A DNA stretch of 64,000 bases from Ferrovibrio sp. (lineage in GTDB: Bacteria > Pseudomonadota > Alphaproteobacteria > Ferrovibrionales > Ferrovibrionaceae): NCBI RefSeq assembly GCF_002796975.1, contig NZ_PEKV01000004.1, positions 291,388 through 355,387 of the forward strand, given 5' to 3'. Below the pieces are notes generated by a model that had not been told where the DNA came from, did not search any database, and saw only the letters and a list, made by a program, of their open reading frames with translations. Positions 22,919 through 31,856 of this stretch are shown here, piece by piece. Position 1 is the stretch's first letter; each line of letters begins with the position of its first letter. The translations under genes were made by a program, and so were the position numbers.

Positions 22919-24598
22919 CTACTTCGTGGCGGCAGGCTTTTTATAGTTGCGGGCAACCCCCTCTTCGGTGACGTAACCCAGACGCAGGTCTTCTGCGATG
23001 GCGTCGGCTTTGCGTTCGGCCGGCGGGCCGTAACCGCCACCGCCCGGCGTCTCCAGCCGGATCCGCTCACCCTTCTTCAGCTTGGCGTCATGCAGCTTCG
23101 ACACCATGCCAGGTTCGGCTGGCTGGCCGTCCTTGGGATAGGTGAAGCGGTTGCGCTGCGCTGCCTGACCACCCAGCACGCCAGCGGGAGCATATTTGCC
23201 GCGTTCGCCAAACAGGAAGAGATCGGCCGCTTCCTCCAACAACTCGATTTCATAGACCGCGCCCAGCCCGCCGCGATGTTTACCAGCGCCGCCGCTGTCA
23301 GCACGCAGGCTCCATTCGGTGAAGGCCACTGGATAGGCCGCTTCGAGAATCTCCAGCGGCGGGATGGTCGCCATCGAGATCGGCGCATTGCCGTGATTGA
23401 GGCCGTCGCCGTTCGGATGGCCGCCATGGCCGCCGCCGAAGAAGCTGAACATCACCCAGCGCCGGCCGTCCTTGCGATGACCCGCCAGCGACAGTGCATT
23501 GATCGTGCCGTAGGCGCAGCCATTGACACGATCAGGCGCGATCTGTGCAAAGGCAGAAAAGATCACGTCGATCACGCGCAGGATGGTCTCGGTATAGCCG
23601 CCGACCGGCTTGGGCGCCCTGACGCTGATCAGGCTGGTCTCGGGGATGACAAACGTCACCGGCTCCAGCACGCCGGAATTGGCCGGCACATCGGGGAAGA
23701 TATGCTTGATCGCCACATAGCAGGCAGCAATCGCCGTCGAGCGCGCGATATTCACCGGACCGGCACAGGCATTCGAGGTGCGTGAGAAATCCAGCGTCAG
23801 GCTCTCATCTTTGATTACCACCTCGAGGCCGATGCGCAAAGCCTCGTCGCGGATGCCGTCATTGTCGAGGAAGTCTTCCGCCGCATAACGGCCGTCCGGC
23901 AGGTCGCGGATCAAGCTGCGGAACTGCAGGGCGGCGCGCTTCTTCAGCTCGGCGAGGGCCTCTTCTACGATGGCGTCGGTATACTCGTCCAGCAGCGCAT
24001 TGAGGCGCCGGTTGCCAAGATCCAAGGCATTGACCTGGCCGTTCATGTCGCCATAGAGGCTGTCCGGCAGACGGGTGTTGGCACGCAGGATGTCAACCAC
24101 GTCCTGGCGCAGCTGGCCCGCGGCATAGAGCTTTACCGGCGGGATCACCATACCTTCCTGGAAGCATTCGGTGGCGACCGGGTTGTAGTTGCCCGGCACA
24201 TTGCCGCCGACATCGTGCCAGTGACCCACAGACGCCAGATAGCAGAAGACCTTGCCGTCGCGGAAGAATGGTCGCACCAGCTTGAAGTCGCTCAGGTGCG
24301 TGCCGCCATCATAGGGGTCGTTGAAGATATAGACGTCGCCGTCCTGCAGGTTGCCGTCGCGGACAGCCTTGTCGATCACAGCCTTCACGGCGAAAGCCAT
24401 GGCGCCAACGAAGATCGGCAGGCCGGACTTGCCCTGCACCAGTGTTTCGCCGGTGACGGCATGATAGAGACCATGGCTGGCGTCATGTGCCTCGGCGATG
24501 ATCGGGTTGAAGGCCGAGCGGAATAGCGTCGCGTCCATCTCGTCAGCAACCTGCTCAAGCCGGCCTTTCAGAACGGCAAGTGTGATCGGATCGATCAT
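22919..24598 (-). CDS. hyuB: Hydantoinase/oxoprolinase family protein, subunit B (HyuB-like)
   Basis: A 559-residue HyuB-family protein. It shows the conserved start (MIDPITLAVLKGRLEQVADEM, about residues 1-21), VYIFNDPYDGGTHLSDFK, GHWHDVGG and a C-terminal RLETPGGGGYGPP. HyuB carries the hydrolytic or metal-binding half of ATP-dependent lactamases. The ATG overlaps the stop of the upstream lyase by four bases. The partner hyuA is two genes downstream. The family also includes caprolactamase and acetophenone carboxylase subunits, so the actual substrate is open. Confidence 0.92.
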   Translation of the reverse strand: MIDPITLAVLKGRLEQVADEMDATLFRSAFNPIIAEAHDASHGLYHAVTGETLVQGKSGLPIFVGAMAFAVKAVIDKAVRDGNLQDGDVYIFNDPYDGGTHLSDFKLVRPFFRDGKVFCYLASVGHWHDVGGNVPGNYNPVATECFQEGMVIPPVKLYAAGQLRQDVVDILRANTRLPDSLYGDMNGQVNALDLGNRRLNALLDEYTDAIVEEALAELKKRAALQFRSLIRDLPDGRYAAEDFLDNDGIRDEALRIGLEVVIKDESLTLDFSRTSNACAGPVNIARSTAIAACYVAIKHIFPDVPANSGVLEPVTFVIPETSLISVRAPKPVGGYTETILRVIDVIFSAFAQIAPDRVNGCAYGTINALSLAGHRKDGRRWVMFSFFGGGHGGHPNGDGLNHGNAPISMATIPPLEILEAAYPVAFTEWSLRADSGGAGKHRGGLGAVYEIELLEEAADLFLFGERGKYAPAGVLGGQAAQRNRFTYPKDGQPAEPGMVSKLHDAKLKKGERIRLETPGGGGYGPPAERKADAIAEDLRLGYVTEEGVARNYKKPAATK

Positions 24599-25476
24599 GA
24601 CCGACCCTCATGGCTGGCCGGGTCGTATTTGCGGCCCTCTTGCAGCAGTTCGGGTGTGCCGATCAGGGCATTGAGAGCCGAGAAATCCAGCATGCGGTCG
24701 CGGAATGGTGCAGTCGTACCATGTTGTTGCAGCGATGCGAAATAAGTTTGCATGCAATGCGCCAACGCCCGCGTCAGCCCACCGGGGAAGATCGCCAGCC
24801 GATAACCGATCTGCGCCAGCTCGGCAGACGACAGCAGCGGCGTCTTGCCGCCTTCCACCATATTGGCCATCAGCGGCACGCGATTGCCGAAGCGGCTGAT
24901 GATGCTGCGCATCTCGTCCACGCTCCGTGGCGCCTCAATAAACAGCAGGTCGCAGCCGGCCTCGACATAGCGGTCGGCGCGTTCCATGGCGGCCGCAATG
25001 CCTTCGACGGCGATAGCGTCAGTGCGCGCCACGATCAGGGTGTCAGCGCTGACGCGCGCGTCTAAAGCTGCCTTGATCTTGCCAACCATCTCAGCCGCAG
25101 AGACCAATGTCTTGCCATCCAGATGTCCGCAGCGTTTGGGCGTCGACTGATCCTCCAGCTGAATGCCGGCGGCACCATTGCGCTCAAACAGTTTCACCGT
25201 GCGCTGCACGTTGAGCGCATTGCCAAAACCGGTATCGGCATCGACGATGATCGGCGTTTCGACCCGCTCGCAGATCGTGCCGAGCGTATCAGCCACTTCT
25301 GTCATCGAGACCAGACCAATGTCGGAGCGGCCGAAACGGGTATAGGCGATGCTGGCGCCCGAGAGATACAGCGTCTCGAAACCGGCCTGGGTCGCGACCA
25401 GCGCACTCAGGCCATCGTAGACGCCAGGGGCCACGACGATGTCGCCGCGGTCCAGACGTGCGCGCAGCTCAGTCAT
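24595..25476 (-). CDS. Isocitrate lyase/PEP mutase family C-C lyase
   Basis: A 293-residue TIM-barrel enzyme of the PEP mutase/isocitrate lyase superfamily. It has the substrate region VYDGLSALVATQAGF, the metal site VDADTGFGN (about residues 80-88) and the loop with the catalytic Cys, PKRCGHLDG (about 114-122). The superfamily includes methylisocitrate lyase, 2,3-dimethylmalate lyase, oxaloacetate decarboxylase and carboxy-PEP mutase; the Cys loop points to a lyase. Placed directly after a LeuCD-type hydratase pair, it resembles the dimethylmaleate hydratase/dimethylmalate lyase couple of nicotinate fermenters. It overlaps both neighbours by four bases. Confidence 0.88.
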   Translation of the reverse strand: MTELRARLDRGDIVVAPGVYDGLSALVATQAGFETLYLSGASIAYTRFGRSDIGLVSMTEVADTLGTICERVETPIIVDADTGFGNALNVQRTVKLFERNGAAGIQLEDQSTPKRCGHLDGKTLVSAAEMVGKIKAALDARVSADTLIVARTDAIAVEGIAAAMERADRYVEAGCDLLFIEAPRSVDEMRSIISRFGNRVPLMANMVEGGKTPLLSSAELAQIGYRLAIFPGGLTRALAHCMQTYFASLQQHGTTAPFRDRMLDFSALNALIGTPELLQEGRKYDPASHEGRS

Positions 25477-25991
25477 GCCTGCGCCTCCTTTGAGCGTTGA
25501 ACTTTGAGTTTCTTTTGCAGATTGGGCAACAGGCCGCCATCAGCAATCATCTGCAGCAGATGTGCCGGCAGCGGTTCGCAGGCATAGCGCTTGCCGGTAT
25601 CGAGATCGCACAATTCGGCATTGGCTGCATCGACCGACAGCACGGCGTCGGCACGGATCTGGCCAGCCTCGGAACAGACCAGTGCCAGTAGGCCAAGATT
25701 AAGGGCGTTACGGTAAAAGATGCCCGCAAAAGACGGCGCCACCACGGCGCCCACGCCCAATTCGCGCAAAACCATCACCGCCTGTTCGCGCGACGAGCCC
25801 ATGCCGAAATTGCGTCCACCGACCACGATATCGCTGGGCTTCACCTCTTTGGCAAACCGCGGCTCGACGGCCTCCAGACAATGCTTTGCGAGTTCGGTCA
25901 ACGGCCCCTTCATATAGAGACCCGGCGCCAGCACATCGGTGTCGATATTGTCACCGAATTTCCAGACCCGGCCGGTCGATGCAGCGCTCAT
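25473..25991 (-). CDS. Aconitase-family hydratase small subunit (LeuD-like)
   Basis: A 172-residue swivel-domain subunit. It opens with WKFGDNIDTDVLAPG and has the diagnostic GGRNFGMGSSREQAVMVLR (about residues 58-76), then APSFAGIFYRNALNLGLL. The short form is the archaeal/HACN-type LeuD that also covers dimethylmaleate hydratase DmdB. It pairs with the large subunit directly upstream through a four-base overlap. The setting in a catabolic operon with a lyase, and with no leuA or leuB, argues against leucine synthesis. Confidence 0.9.
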   Translation of the reverse strand: MSAASTGRVWKFGDNIDTDVLAPGLYMKGPLTELAKHCLEAVEPRFAKEVKPSDIVVGGRNFGMGSSREQAVMVLRELGVGAVVAPSFAGIFYRNALNLGLLALVCSEAGQIRADAVLSVDAANAELCDLDTGKRYACEPLPAHLLQMIADGGLLPNLQKKLKVQRSKEAQA

Positions 25992-27271
25992 GACAGCATC
26001 TCCCGGGGATCGACGATATGGCCGGCCACTGCCGCCGCAGCTACGGTATAGGGTGAACCGAGATAGACTTTCGACGAGCCCGCGCCCATGCGGCCCTTGA
26101 AATTGCGCGCCGTCGAAGCGATGCAGGTCTCGTTCTCGGCCAGCACGCCCGCGCCATAGCCGGCACAGGCGCCGCAGCCCGACGAGAGCAGGATGGCACC
26201 GGCTTCGGTAAGCGTCGCCAGAGTGCCGTCGGCGGCGGCTTCCGCAGTGGTGCGCGCCGATGCCGGTGCGATCAGCAGTCGCGTGCCGCTCGCCACCTTA
26301 CGGCCCTTCAGCACACTTGCGGCCATGCGCAGGTCATTGATCTTGGCGCCGGTGCAGGCGCCGATGTAGGCCTGATCGACACTCACGCCCTTATGTTCGG
26401 CGACCGCGGCACTGTTGGCGGGGCTGTGCGGCGCAGCCACCATAGGCGACAGTGCTGCAGCATCGAAATCATGGCGTTCGGTCACCTTCGCATCAGCATC
26501 GCTCTGCCAGGTGGCGATATCGATCTCACCGGCCGGGACACCAACCGAGAGCAGATAGTCGCGCGTGACAGCGTCCGGCGCGATCAGGCCGGTCTGGGCA
26601 CCAAGTTCGGCTGCCATATTCGACAGCGTCATGCGTTCCTGCATGGCTAAGCCAGCCAGCGTGTCGCCGGCATACTGGATCGCCTGGTAACGGCCGCCAT
26701 CCATGCCCAGTCTCGCACACATGGCAAGGATCATATCTTTCGCCGCGACGCCGGGACCAAGTTTGCCGGCCCAGTGCAACAGGATGGTTTCGGGCACGCG
26801 CAGCCAGATCTCACCAGTCACCAGAACTCCGCACATCTCGGTGGCGCCGACACCGAACATGTAGGTACCAAAAGCACCGCCGGTGGGCGAATGACTGTCG
26901 CCACCGACTACGAACAGACCCGGACGCAGATGGCCACGCTCGGGCAGCACGACATGGCAGATGCCCTGCATGTCGTGGAATTTGGTCACACCGGCGGCCT
27001 TCACCCATTTGCGAGTGAGGTCGAGGATGCCTGCGCTTTCAGCATCCACCGCCGGCACGTAGTGGTCCGAGATCACGACAACCTTGTCGGGATCCCAGAG
27101 TCTGGCTTGCAGGCGTTCCAGCATCGGGGCCACGCGACGGGGCCCGCCAGAATCGTGCATCATGGCGAGATCCACTTTCGCCGTGACCACTTCGCCCGGT
27201 CGCACGACCTCCAGCCCCGCGGCACGCGCCACCAGCTTCTCGGCCAAGGTCATCGGGGGTTTCTGCGCCAT
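25988..27271 (-). CDS. Aconitase-family hydratase large subunit (LeuC-like)
   Basis: A 427-residue [4Fe-4S] hydro-lyase subunit. It has PVVISDHYVPA-type metal/substrate residues (VVVISDHYVPAVD), VVGGDSHSPTGGAFGTYMFG (about residues 138-157), the first cluster Cys in IGACTGAKINDL and the Cys pair in SSGCGACAGYGAG. The length fits the HACN/LeuC2/DmdA group rather than the bacterial 470-residue LeuC. With the small subunit it should add or move water across a maleate-type double bond. It starts one base downstream of the LivF stop, so it belongs to the same operon as the transporter. Confidence 0.9.
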   Translation of the reverse strand: MAQKPPMTLAEKLVARAAGLEVVRPGEVVTAKVDLAMMHDSGGPRRVAPMLERLQARLWDPDKVVVISDHYVPAVDAESAGILDLTRKWVKAAGVTKFHDMQGICHVVLPERGHLRPGLFVVGGDSHSPTGGAFGTYMFGVGATEMCGVLVTGEIWLRVPETILLHWAGKLGPGVAAKDMILAMCARLGMDGGRYQAIQYAGDTLAGLAMQERMTLSNMAAELGAQTGLIAPDAVTRDYLLSVGVPAGEIDIATWQSDADAKVTERHDFDAAALSPMVAAPHSPANSAAVAEHKGVSVDQAYIGACTGAKINDLRMAASVLKGRKVASGTRLLIAPASARTTAEAAADGTLATLTEAGAILLSSGCGACAGYGAGVLAENETCIASTARNFKGRMGAGSSKVYLGSPYTVAAAAVAGHIVDPREMLS

Positions 27272-27272
27272 G

Positions 27273-27974
27273 TCACACCCCCAGATACGAGGCCTTCAGG
27301 CCCGGATCGTTCAGCAAATCGCTCGCTACACCGGATAGCGCAATCCTGCCGTGTTCCAGCACGAAAGCACGATGCGCGATGGCCAGAGACTGCACCACGT
27401 TCTGCTCAACCAGCAGGATCGAAAGTCCACCGCGGTTCAGCGCCTGGATCAGGCCAAACATTTCTTCGACCAGCAGCGGCGACAGGCCGAGCGAGGGCTC
27501 GTCGAGCACCAGAAGTTCAGGCTGCGCCATCAGGCCGCGGCCGATCGCCAGCATCTGCTGTTCTCCACCAGACAGCGTGCCGGCCAGCTGCGCGATGCGC
27601 TCCTTCAAACGCGGAAAGATCGTATAGACTCTTTCGAGGTTCAGACTGCGCTGCTCACGACCGCGCCGGTAGCTGCCAAGCTCCAGATTCTCCTGCACTG
27701 TCAGGTTCGGGAAAACCCGGCGTCCTTCCGGAACCTGGATCAGGCCGGCATCGACGATAGCGTCGCTCCGCATGCCGGCGATATTGCGGCCCATAAACTG
27801 AATCCGCCCGGCAAATGGCCGGTAGATGCCAGAGAGTGTGTTGTTCAGCGTCGATTTGCCGACGCCATTGGCGCCCAGCAGTGCGACAATCTCGCCCTTC
27901 GCGACATTGAGATCGATGCCGCGCAGCACTTCCACTTCGTTATAGCCAGCATGCAGCCCGCGTATTTCAAGCAT
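27273..27974 (-). CDS. livF: Branched-chain-type ABC transporter ATPase LivF (system 1)
   Basis: A 233-residue ATPase. Walker A is GANGVGKST (about residues 34-42), the signature is LSGGEQQMLAIGRGL and Walker B is LLVLDEPSLGLSP. The family-specific IVDAGLIQVPEGRRVFPNLTV block marks LivF. It overlaps livG by eight bases and abuts the LeuC-like gene. With SBP, LivH, LivM and LivG it forms a complete hydrophobic-amino-acid-type (HAAT) importer. Such systems carry many carboxylates and amides besides amino acids, so the substrate is probably that of the downstream pathway. Confidence 0.95.
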   Translation of the reverse strand: MLEIRGLHAGYNEVEVLRGIDLNVAKGEIVALLGANGVGKSTLNNTLSGIYRPFAGRIQFMGRNIAGMRSDAIVDAGLIQVPEGRRVFPNLTVQENLELGSYRRGREQRSLNLERVYTIFPRLKERIAQLAGTLSGGEQQMLAIGRGLMAQPELLVLDEPSLGLSPLLVEEMFGLIQALNRGGLSILLVEQNVVQSLAIAHRAFVLEHGRIALSGVASDLLNDPGLKASYLGV

Positions 27975-28719
27975 GCTGTGCCTCTATGCGGGCCTGCTGC
28001 ATGCGTTCGGCCGCGCCATGGCCAAGATAGGCCTCGATCACCTGCGGATCGGCGGCAATCTGCGCTGGCGTTCCGCTGGCGATCAGGCTGCCGTTGTTCA
28101 GCACCCAGGCATGATCCGACAGGTTCATCACCGCGCGCATCACATGCTCGATCAGGAGAATGGTGACGCCGGACTGGCGGATGCCGCGGATGATCGGGAT
28201 GATCTCATCAATCTCGGCCGGATTGAGACCGGCCATCACCTCGTCCAGCAACAGCAGCTTGGGATCGGTCGCCAATGCTTTGGCGAGTTCCAGCCGCTTG
28301 CGGCCGGCTACCGTGAGCGCCGCCGCCGGTTTATCGAGCTGCGGACCGAGGCCGACGCGCTGCGCCACGGCTTCGGCGTGACCGAGTGCCGCCTTACGAC
28401 CGGCACGATGCAGATGGGCGCCGACGGCGATATTCTCGCGAACCGTCAGCCCGGCGAAGGGCTGCACGATCTGGAAGGTGCGTGCGACACCCAGCATACA
28501 GATCCGCTCCGGGGTCAGGCCAAGCAGCGAAGCGCCTTCGAAACGAATGTCGCCCTCATCCGGTCGGTGGAAGCCGGAGATCTGCGCGAAGATGGTGGTC
28601 TTACCGGCGCCGTTCGGCCCGATCAGCGCCGAGATGCTGCCAGGCTGTACAGTGAAGCTGACCTTGTTGCTCGCAACCAGCCCACCGAAGCGTTTGGAGA
28701 GGTTGGCGACCTCAAGCAT
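27967..28719 (-). CDS. livG: Branched-chain-type ABC transporter ATPase LivG (system 1)
   Basis: A 250-residue ATPase. Walker A is GPNGAGKTT (about residues 34-42) and Walker B is LLLLDEVMAGLNP. The signature region reads LTVAGRKRLELAKAL, the Gly-Arg variant seen in one branch of LivG proteins instead of LSGGQ. The LivG-type C-terminus PQVIEAYLGHG is present. It overlaps livM upstream and livF downstream by eight bases each. Confidence 0.94.
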   Translation of the reverse strand: MLEVANLSKRFGGLVASNKVSFTVQPGSISALIGPNGAGKTTIFAQISGFHRPDEGDIRFEGASLLGLTPERICMLGVARTFQIVQPFAGLTVRENIAVGAHLHRAGRKAALGHAEAVAQRVGLGPQLDKPAAALTVAGRKRLELAKALATDPKLLLLDEVMAGLNPAEIDEIIPIIRGIRQSGVTILLIEHVMRAVMNLSDHAWVLNNGSLIASGTPAQIAADPQVIEAYLGHGAAERMQQARIEAQHA

Positions 28720-29701
28720 TGGCCCCTCCCCGCTTGAAATAGCGGCGCAGGCCGAAGCCGAAACGCCCCAACCCGAACAGGCCGTTGGGCAGGAACAGCA
28801 CCATCAGCACCAGCAATACGCCATAGAGCACCAGATTGAGGCCGGGTGCCTCGCCAAAGACCAGACGCCCGATCTCAGCAATTGTATGCAGCGCGAATGC
28901 CCCCAGTACCGGACCGAAGACGGTGCCCAGCCCGCCAATGATCGGCACCAGCAGCGCCTCGATCGACATGGACGGACCGTAAGCGATGCCCGGGTCGATA
29001 TAGAGGAAGAGCTGCACATAAACAGCACCGGCCGAGCCCGCAATGGCGCCCGATGCGATGATGGCCAGCAACTTGGTATTGAACGGATCGACACCGAGTG
29101 CGCGGGCAGCATCTTCATTCTCGCGCACGGCCATCAGGCGGGCACCGAAGCGGGCATTCTGCAGCCACCAGGTCAACAGCAGACAGGCAATGACCAAAAC
29201 CAGCAGCAACCAGAAGAAGCCGGCCTTGGTCTCAAACTGCATCTGCCAAGCGCCGGGCATCAGCGGCACCAGCAAGCCCACGCCGGCGCCGGTGAAGGCG
29301 AAGCTGTTGGCGAGAATGCGGAAAACTTCGGCGAAGGCGAGCGTGACCAGCGCAAAATATGAGCCACGCAGGCCGTAGCGGAAGACTAGCCAGCCGGTGG
29401 CAGCACCGACGATTCCGGCGGCCACTGCCGCCACCACGAAGCCGGCCCAGGCATTGACGCCGACGTGGATCTGCAGCACCGCCGTGCAATAAGCGCCGGT
29501 GCCGAAGAACAGCGCATGGCCGAAGGAAAACTGCCCGCCATAGCCGCCCAGCAGATTCCAGGCCTGACCGAGATAGGCATAGAACAGCGCCAGCGTGGCC
29601 CAGGTGAGCCAGAATTCCGACCGCACCAGTAGCGGCAGGGGCAGCAGCACCAGCGCGAAAATCAAAATTGCCCAGAATGTGCGAAGAGTGGGCGTGCGCA
29701 T
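28712..29701 (-). CDS. livM: Branched-chain-type ABC transporter permease LivM (system 1)
   Basis: A 329-residue permease with about nine membrane helices. It has the LivM hallmarks WNLLGGYGGQFSFGHALFFGTGAY (in two blocks, about residues 47-70) and VRENEDAARALGVDPFNTKL (the ATPase-contact EAA-like loop, about 195-214). A short basic tail ends the protein. It starts one base after the livH stop and overlaps livG. Confidence 0.94.
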   Translation of the reverse strand: MRTPTLRTFWAILIFALVLLPLPLLVRSEFWLTWATLALFYAYLGQAWNLLGGYGGQFSFGHALFFGTGAYCTAVLQIHVGVNAWAGFVVAAVAAGIVGAATGWLVFRYGLRGSYFALVTLAFAEVFRILANSFAFTGAGVGLLVPLMPGAWQMQFETKAGFFWLLLVLVIACLLLTWWLQNARFGARLMAVRENEDAARALGVDPFNTKLLAIIASGAIAGSAGAVYVQLFLYIDPGIAYGPSMSIEALLVPIIGGLGTVFGPVLGAFALHTIAEIGRLVFGEAPGLNLVLYGVLLVLMVLFLPNGLFGLGRFGFGLRRYFKRGGANA

Positions 29702-29702
29702 G

Positions 29703-30575
29703 TCAGGCCTTCTGGCCCAGCAGTCCGGTCGGCCGGAACAGCAGGACGATGATAAAGATCAGGAAGATGCCGAGCTGGCCCAAGCTTTCGCCAAAGAACA
29801 GGCCACCGAGGCTTTCGGTGACGCCAATGATCAGGCCACCGAGCAGCGCGCCGACAAAGCTACCCATACCGCCGAGCACCACGACGGTGAAAGCCACGAG
29901 CACAAAGGCATGGCCGACCTGCGGACTGACGTAAAAACTGGGCAGCAGCAGACAGGCAGCAACCCCGAGGCAGGCGCAGCCGATGCCGAATGACATGGCG
30001 AAGATATGCTCGACATTGATGCCAACTAATTTGGCGCCCTGGCGCTCTTTGGCCAGCGCGCGAATGGCGCGGCCAAGATCGGTGCGGGTCATCAGCAACC
30101 AGAGCAGCGCAGCCACCAGCAGTGCACCGGCGAAAGCCACGGCCTTCGGCACAGCAATGAAGGCAATCCCGAAATCGAGGGTTTCAAAGGAGTACGGCGT
30201 TTCGATGGTGCGAGTGTCGGCGCGCCAGAGGTAGAGCGCGAGATTTTCGATGATCACCGATAAGCCGAGCGTGACCAGCAGGATGTTTTCATCCCTGCCG
30301 TGGCCGGCATGGCCAATGACGAAACGCTGCAATCCGTAGCCGATGCCGAACAGAGCAATACCGACCACCGGCAGTGCCAGATAGGGATCGATACCGAACA
30401 GGCTGTGCAGGAAGAATACTCCATAGAGCGCCAGCATGAGCAGGCTGCCATGGGCGAAGTTGATGATATGCAGAACGCCGTAGATCAGCGTGAGGCCCAA
30501 CGCGATCAGGGCGTAAATCGCGCCGATGGTCAGGCCGTTCAGGATCGCCGGCAACAGGATGGAGAATTCAAGCAT
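29703..30575 (-). CDS. livH: Branched-chain-type ABC transporter permease LivH (system 1)
   Basis: A 290-residue permease with about eight membrane helices. Family motifs are GLTIGAIYALIALGLTLIYG (about residues 14-33), INFAHGSLLML and RAIRALAKERQGAKLVGIN as the coupling loop. It lies 60 bases after the binding-protein gene, with a strong stem-loop in the gap, and is followed immediately by livM. Confidence 0.94.
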   Translation of the reverse strand: MLEFSILLPAILNGLTIGAIYALIALGLTLIYGVLHIINFAHGSLLMLALYGVFFLHSLFGIDPYLALPVVGIALFGIGYGLQRFVIGHAGHGRDENILLVTLGLSVIIENLALYLWRADTRTIETPYSFETLDFGIAFIAVPKAVAFAGALLVAALLWLLMTRTDLGRAIRALAKERQGAKLVGINVEHIFAMSFGIGCACLGVAACLLLPSFYVSPQVGHAFVLVAFTVVVLGGMGSFVGALLGGLIIGVTESLGGLFFGESLGQLGIFLIFIIVLLFRPTGLLGQKA

Positions 30576-30597
30576 ACCGTCACGCTGAATAATGAAT

Positions 30598-30623
30598 GGC
30601 GGAGCCGGTCGCCCGGCTCCGCC
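30598..30623 (-). other. Stem-loop between binding protein and LivH (system 1)
   Basis: GGCGGAGCCGG (30598-30608), loop TCGC and CCGGCTCCGCC (30613-30623) make a perfect 11-bp stem. It lies in the 60-base gap after the SBP stop. It has no T-run, so it is more likely an mRNA-stabilising or partial-termination element raising SBP over permease expression than a full terminator. Confidence 0.55.
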
Positions 30624-30635
30624 GCGATACAGGCC

Positions 30636-31856
30636 TCAGGCCTTCGGTGCCGGGAAGACCGGCTTGGCATTGGCGAAGTCCTTCGGGAAGATCACCTTGA
30701 TGTCTTTCTGCAGGATCTGGGTGTTCACCGGCGCCGCCCCCTGATTCTGGCCGTTGACAAACTTGGTCGGGCCATAGGGCATGAAGTGGTTGCTCCAGCC
30801 CGACGAAGCCAGCGCATGAGTGACGGCGGCACGGTCCGTCGACTTAGCACGCTCCAACGCATCGGCCAGCAGGCGCACGCATTCATAGTTGAGGAACACT
30901 TCGTAGGAGAAGAAAGCCTTCTCGGCTTCCACCTTTTTCTTCAGTTCCAGCGCCACCGGATTGCGCGGATCGAACCAGTGATTGCAGTCCATGATGAATT
31001 CCGCCGCATCGGGGAATTCCTTCACGAAACGATACTGCGACGCCGCGCCGCCCAGAATGGCATAAACCGCTTTCGGACGAATCTTCTGCTGACGCAATGT
31101 GCGAGCCAGCAGCACGAATTCGTTATAGTAGTTCGACGGGATCAGCAGGTCCGGATTGCGGCCCTTCACCTTCAGCGCGATGTTGTTGAAATCGCGCGTC
31201 GGATTGGCGTGCGGGATGGTCTCCAGTACCTCGAAGCCCAGCGCCGGCAACTTTTCGTTCAGCGTCTTGGCCATGCCGGCGCCGAAAGCGGACTCTTCGT
31301 GGACGATCATCACGGTCTTGACCGGCTTGCCGGCCTGATTGTTGAGCGCGACGAGGTTTTCCATCGCCGAGTCGACGATCTTGCTCAGGCCGGGACCAAA
31401 GCGGAAGGTATTGGTCAGGCCGCGGGTCACCACCTGGTCCACCACGCCGACATCGACGATATGCGGGATATTGTGCTTGGCTGCCGCCTGCGTGGTGGCA
31501 AGCGCGATGCCCGAGGCAAAGGGCCCGATGATGGCAGAGACGCCGGCTTCGTTCAGCTTCTCGACCTCGGCCGCACCGACATCAGGCTTGGACTGTGCGT
31601 CGGCATAGATCGGCTCAAGCTTGGCGCCGCCCATCGAGGCAATACCGCCATTGGCATTGATCGTGTCGATGGCGAGCTTGGCGCCGAGGCGACACTGCTG
31701 GCCCGAGGGGGCGATCGGACCGGTCACCGGATGCAGCACGCCGACCTTGATGGTGCGCGGCTGCGCCTTGAGGATGCCCGGGAAGCCGGCGACGCCAGCA
31801 GCGGCGGCCGTTCCGGCGAGAAAATGTCTGCGGGATACGCGCGGTGTCTTGATCAT
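30636..31856 (-). CDS. Tat-exported Liv-type solute-binding protein (system 1)
   Basis: A 406-residue periplasmic binding protein of the type I (Leu/Ile/Val-binding) fold. I start at the ATG at 31856, which overlaps the GntR stop (TGATG); an upstream in-frame ATG at 31931 lies in the regulator gene. The leader has a twin-arginine motif (SRRHFLAG) and an Ala-rich core. The mature part opens with TIKVGVLHPVTGPIAPSGQQ. Conserved segments include IIGPFASGIALATTQAA. Coupling to the GntR gene ties the transporter to the regulator. The ligand is unknown. Confidence 0.92.
   Translation of the reverse strand: MIKTPRVSRRHFLAGTAAAAGVAGFPGILKAQPRTIKVGVLHPVTGPIAPSGQQCRLGAKLAIDTINANGGIASMGGAKLEPIYADAQSKPDVGAAEVEKLNEAGVSAIIGPFASGIALATTQAAAKHNIPHIVDVGVVDQVVTRGLTNTFRFGPGLSKIVDSAMENLVALNNQAGKPVKTVMIVHEESAFGAGMAKTLNEKLPALGFEVLETIPHANPTRDFNNIALKVKGRNPDLLIPSNYYNEFVLLARTLRQQKIRPKAVYAILGGAASQYRFVKEFPDAAEFIMDCNHWFDPRNPVALELKKKVEAEKAFFSYEVFLNYECVRLLADALERAKSTDRAAVTHALASSGWSNHFMPYGPTKFVNGQNQGAAPVNTQILQKDIKVIFPKDFANAKPVFPAPKA

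Noticed and set aside
25473..27271. Annotation of the hydratase pair as leucine-biosynthetic LeuC and LeuD.
   Set aside because: The subunits are the short HACN/Dmd type, there is no leuA or leuB nearby, and the genes are embedded in a transporter-linked catabolic operon.
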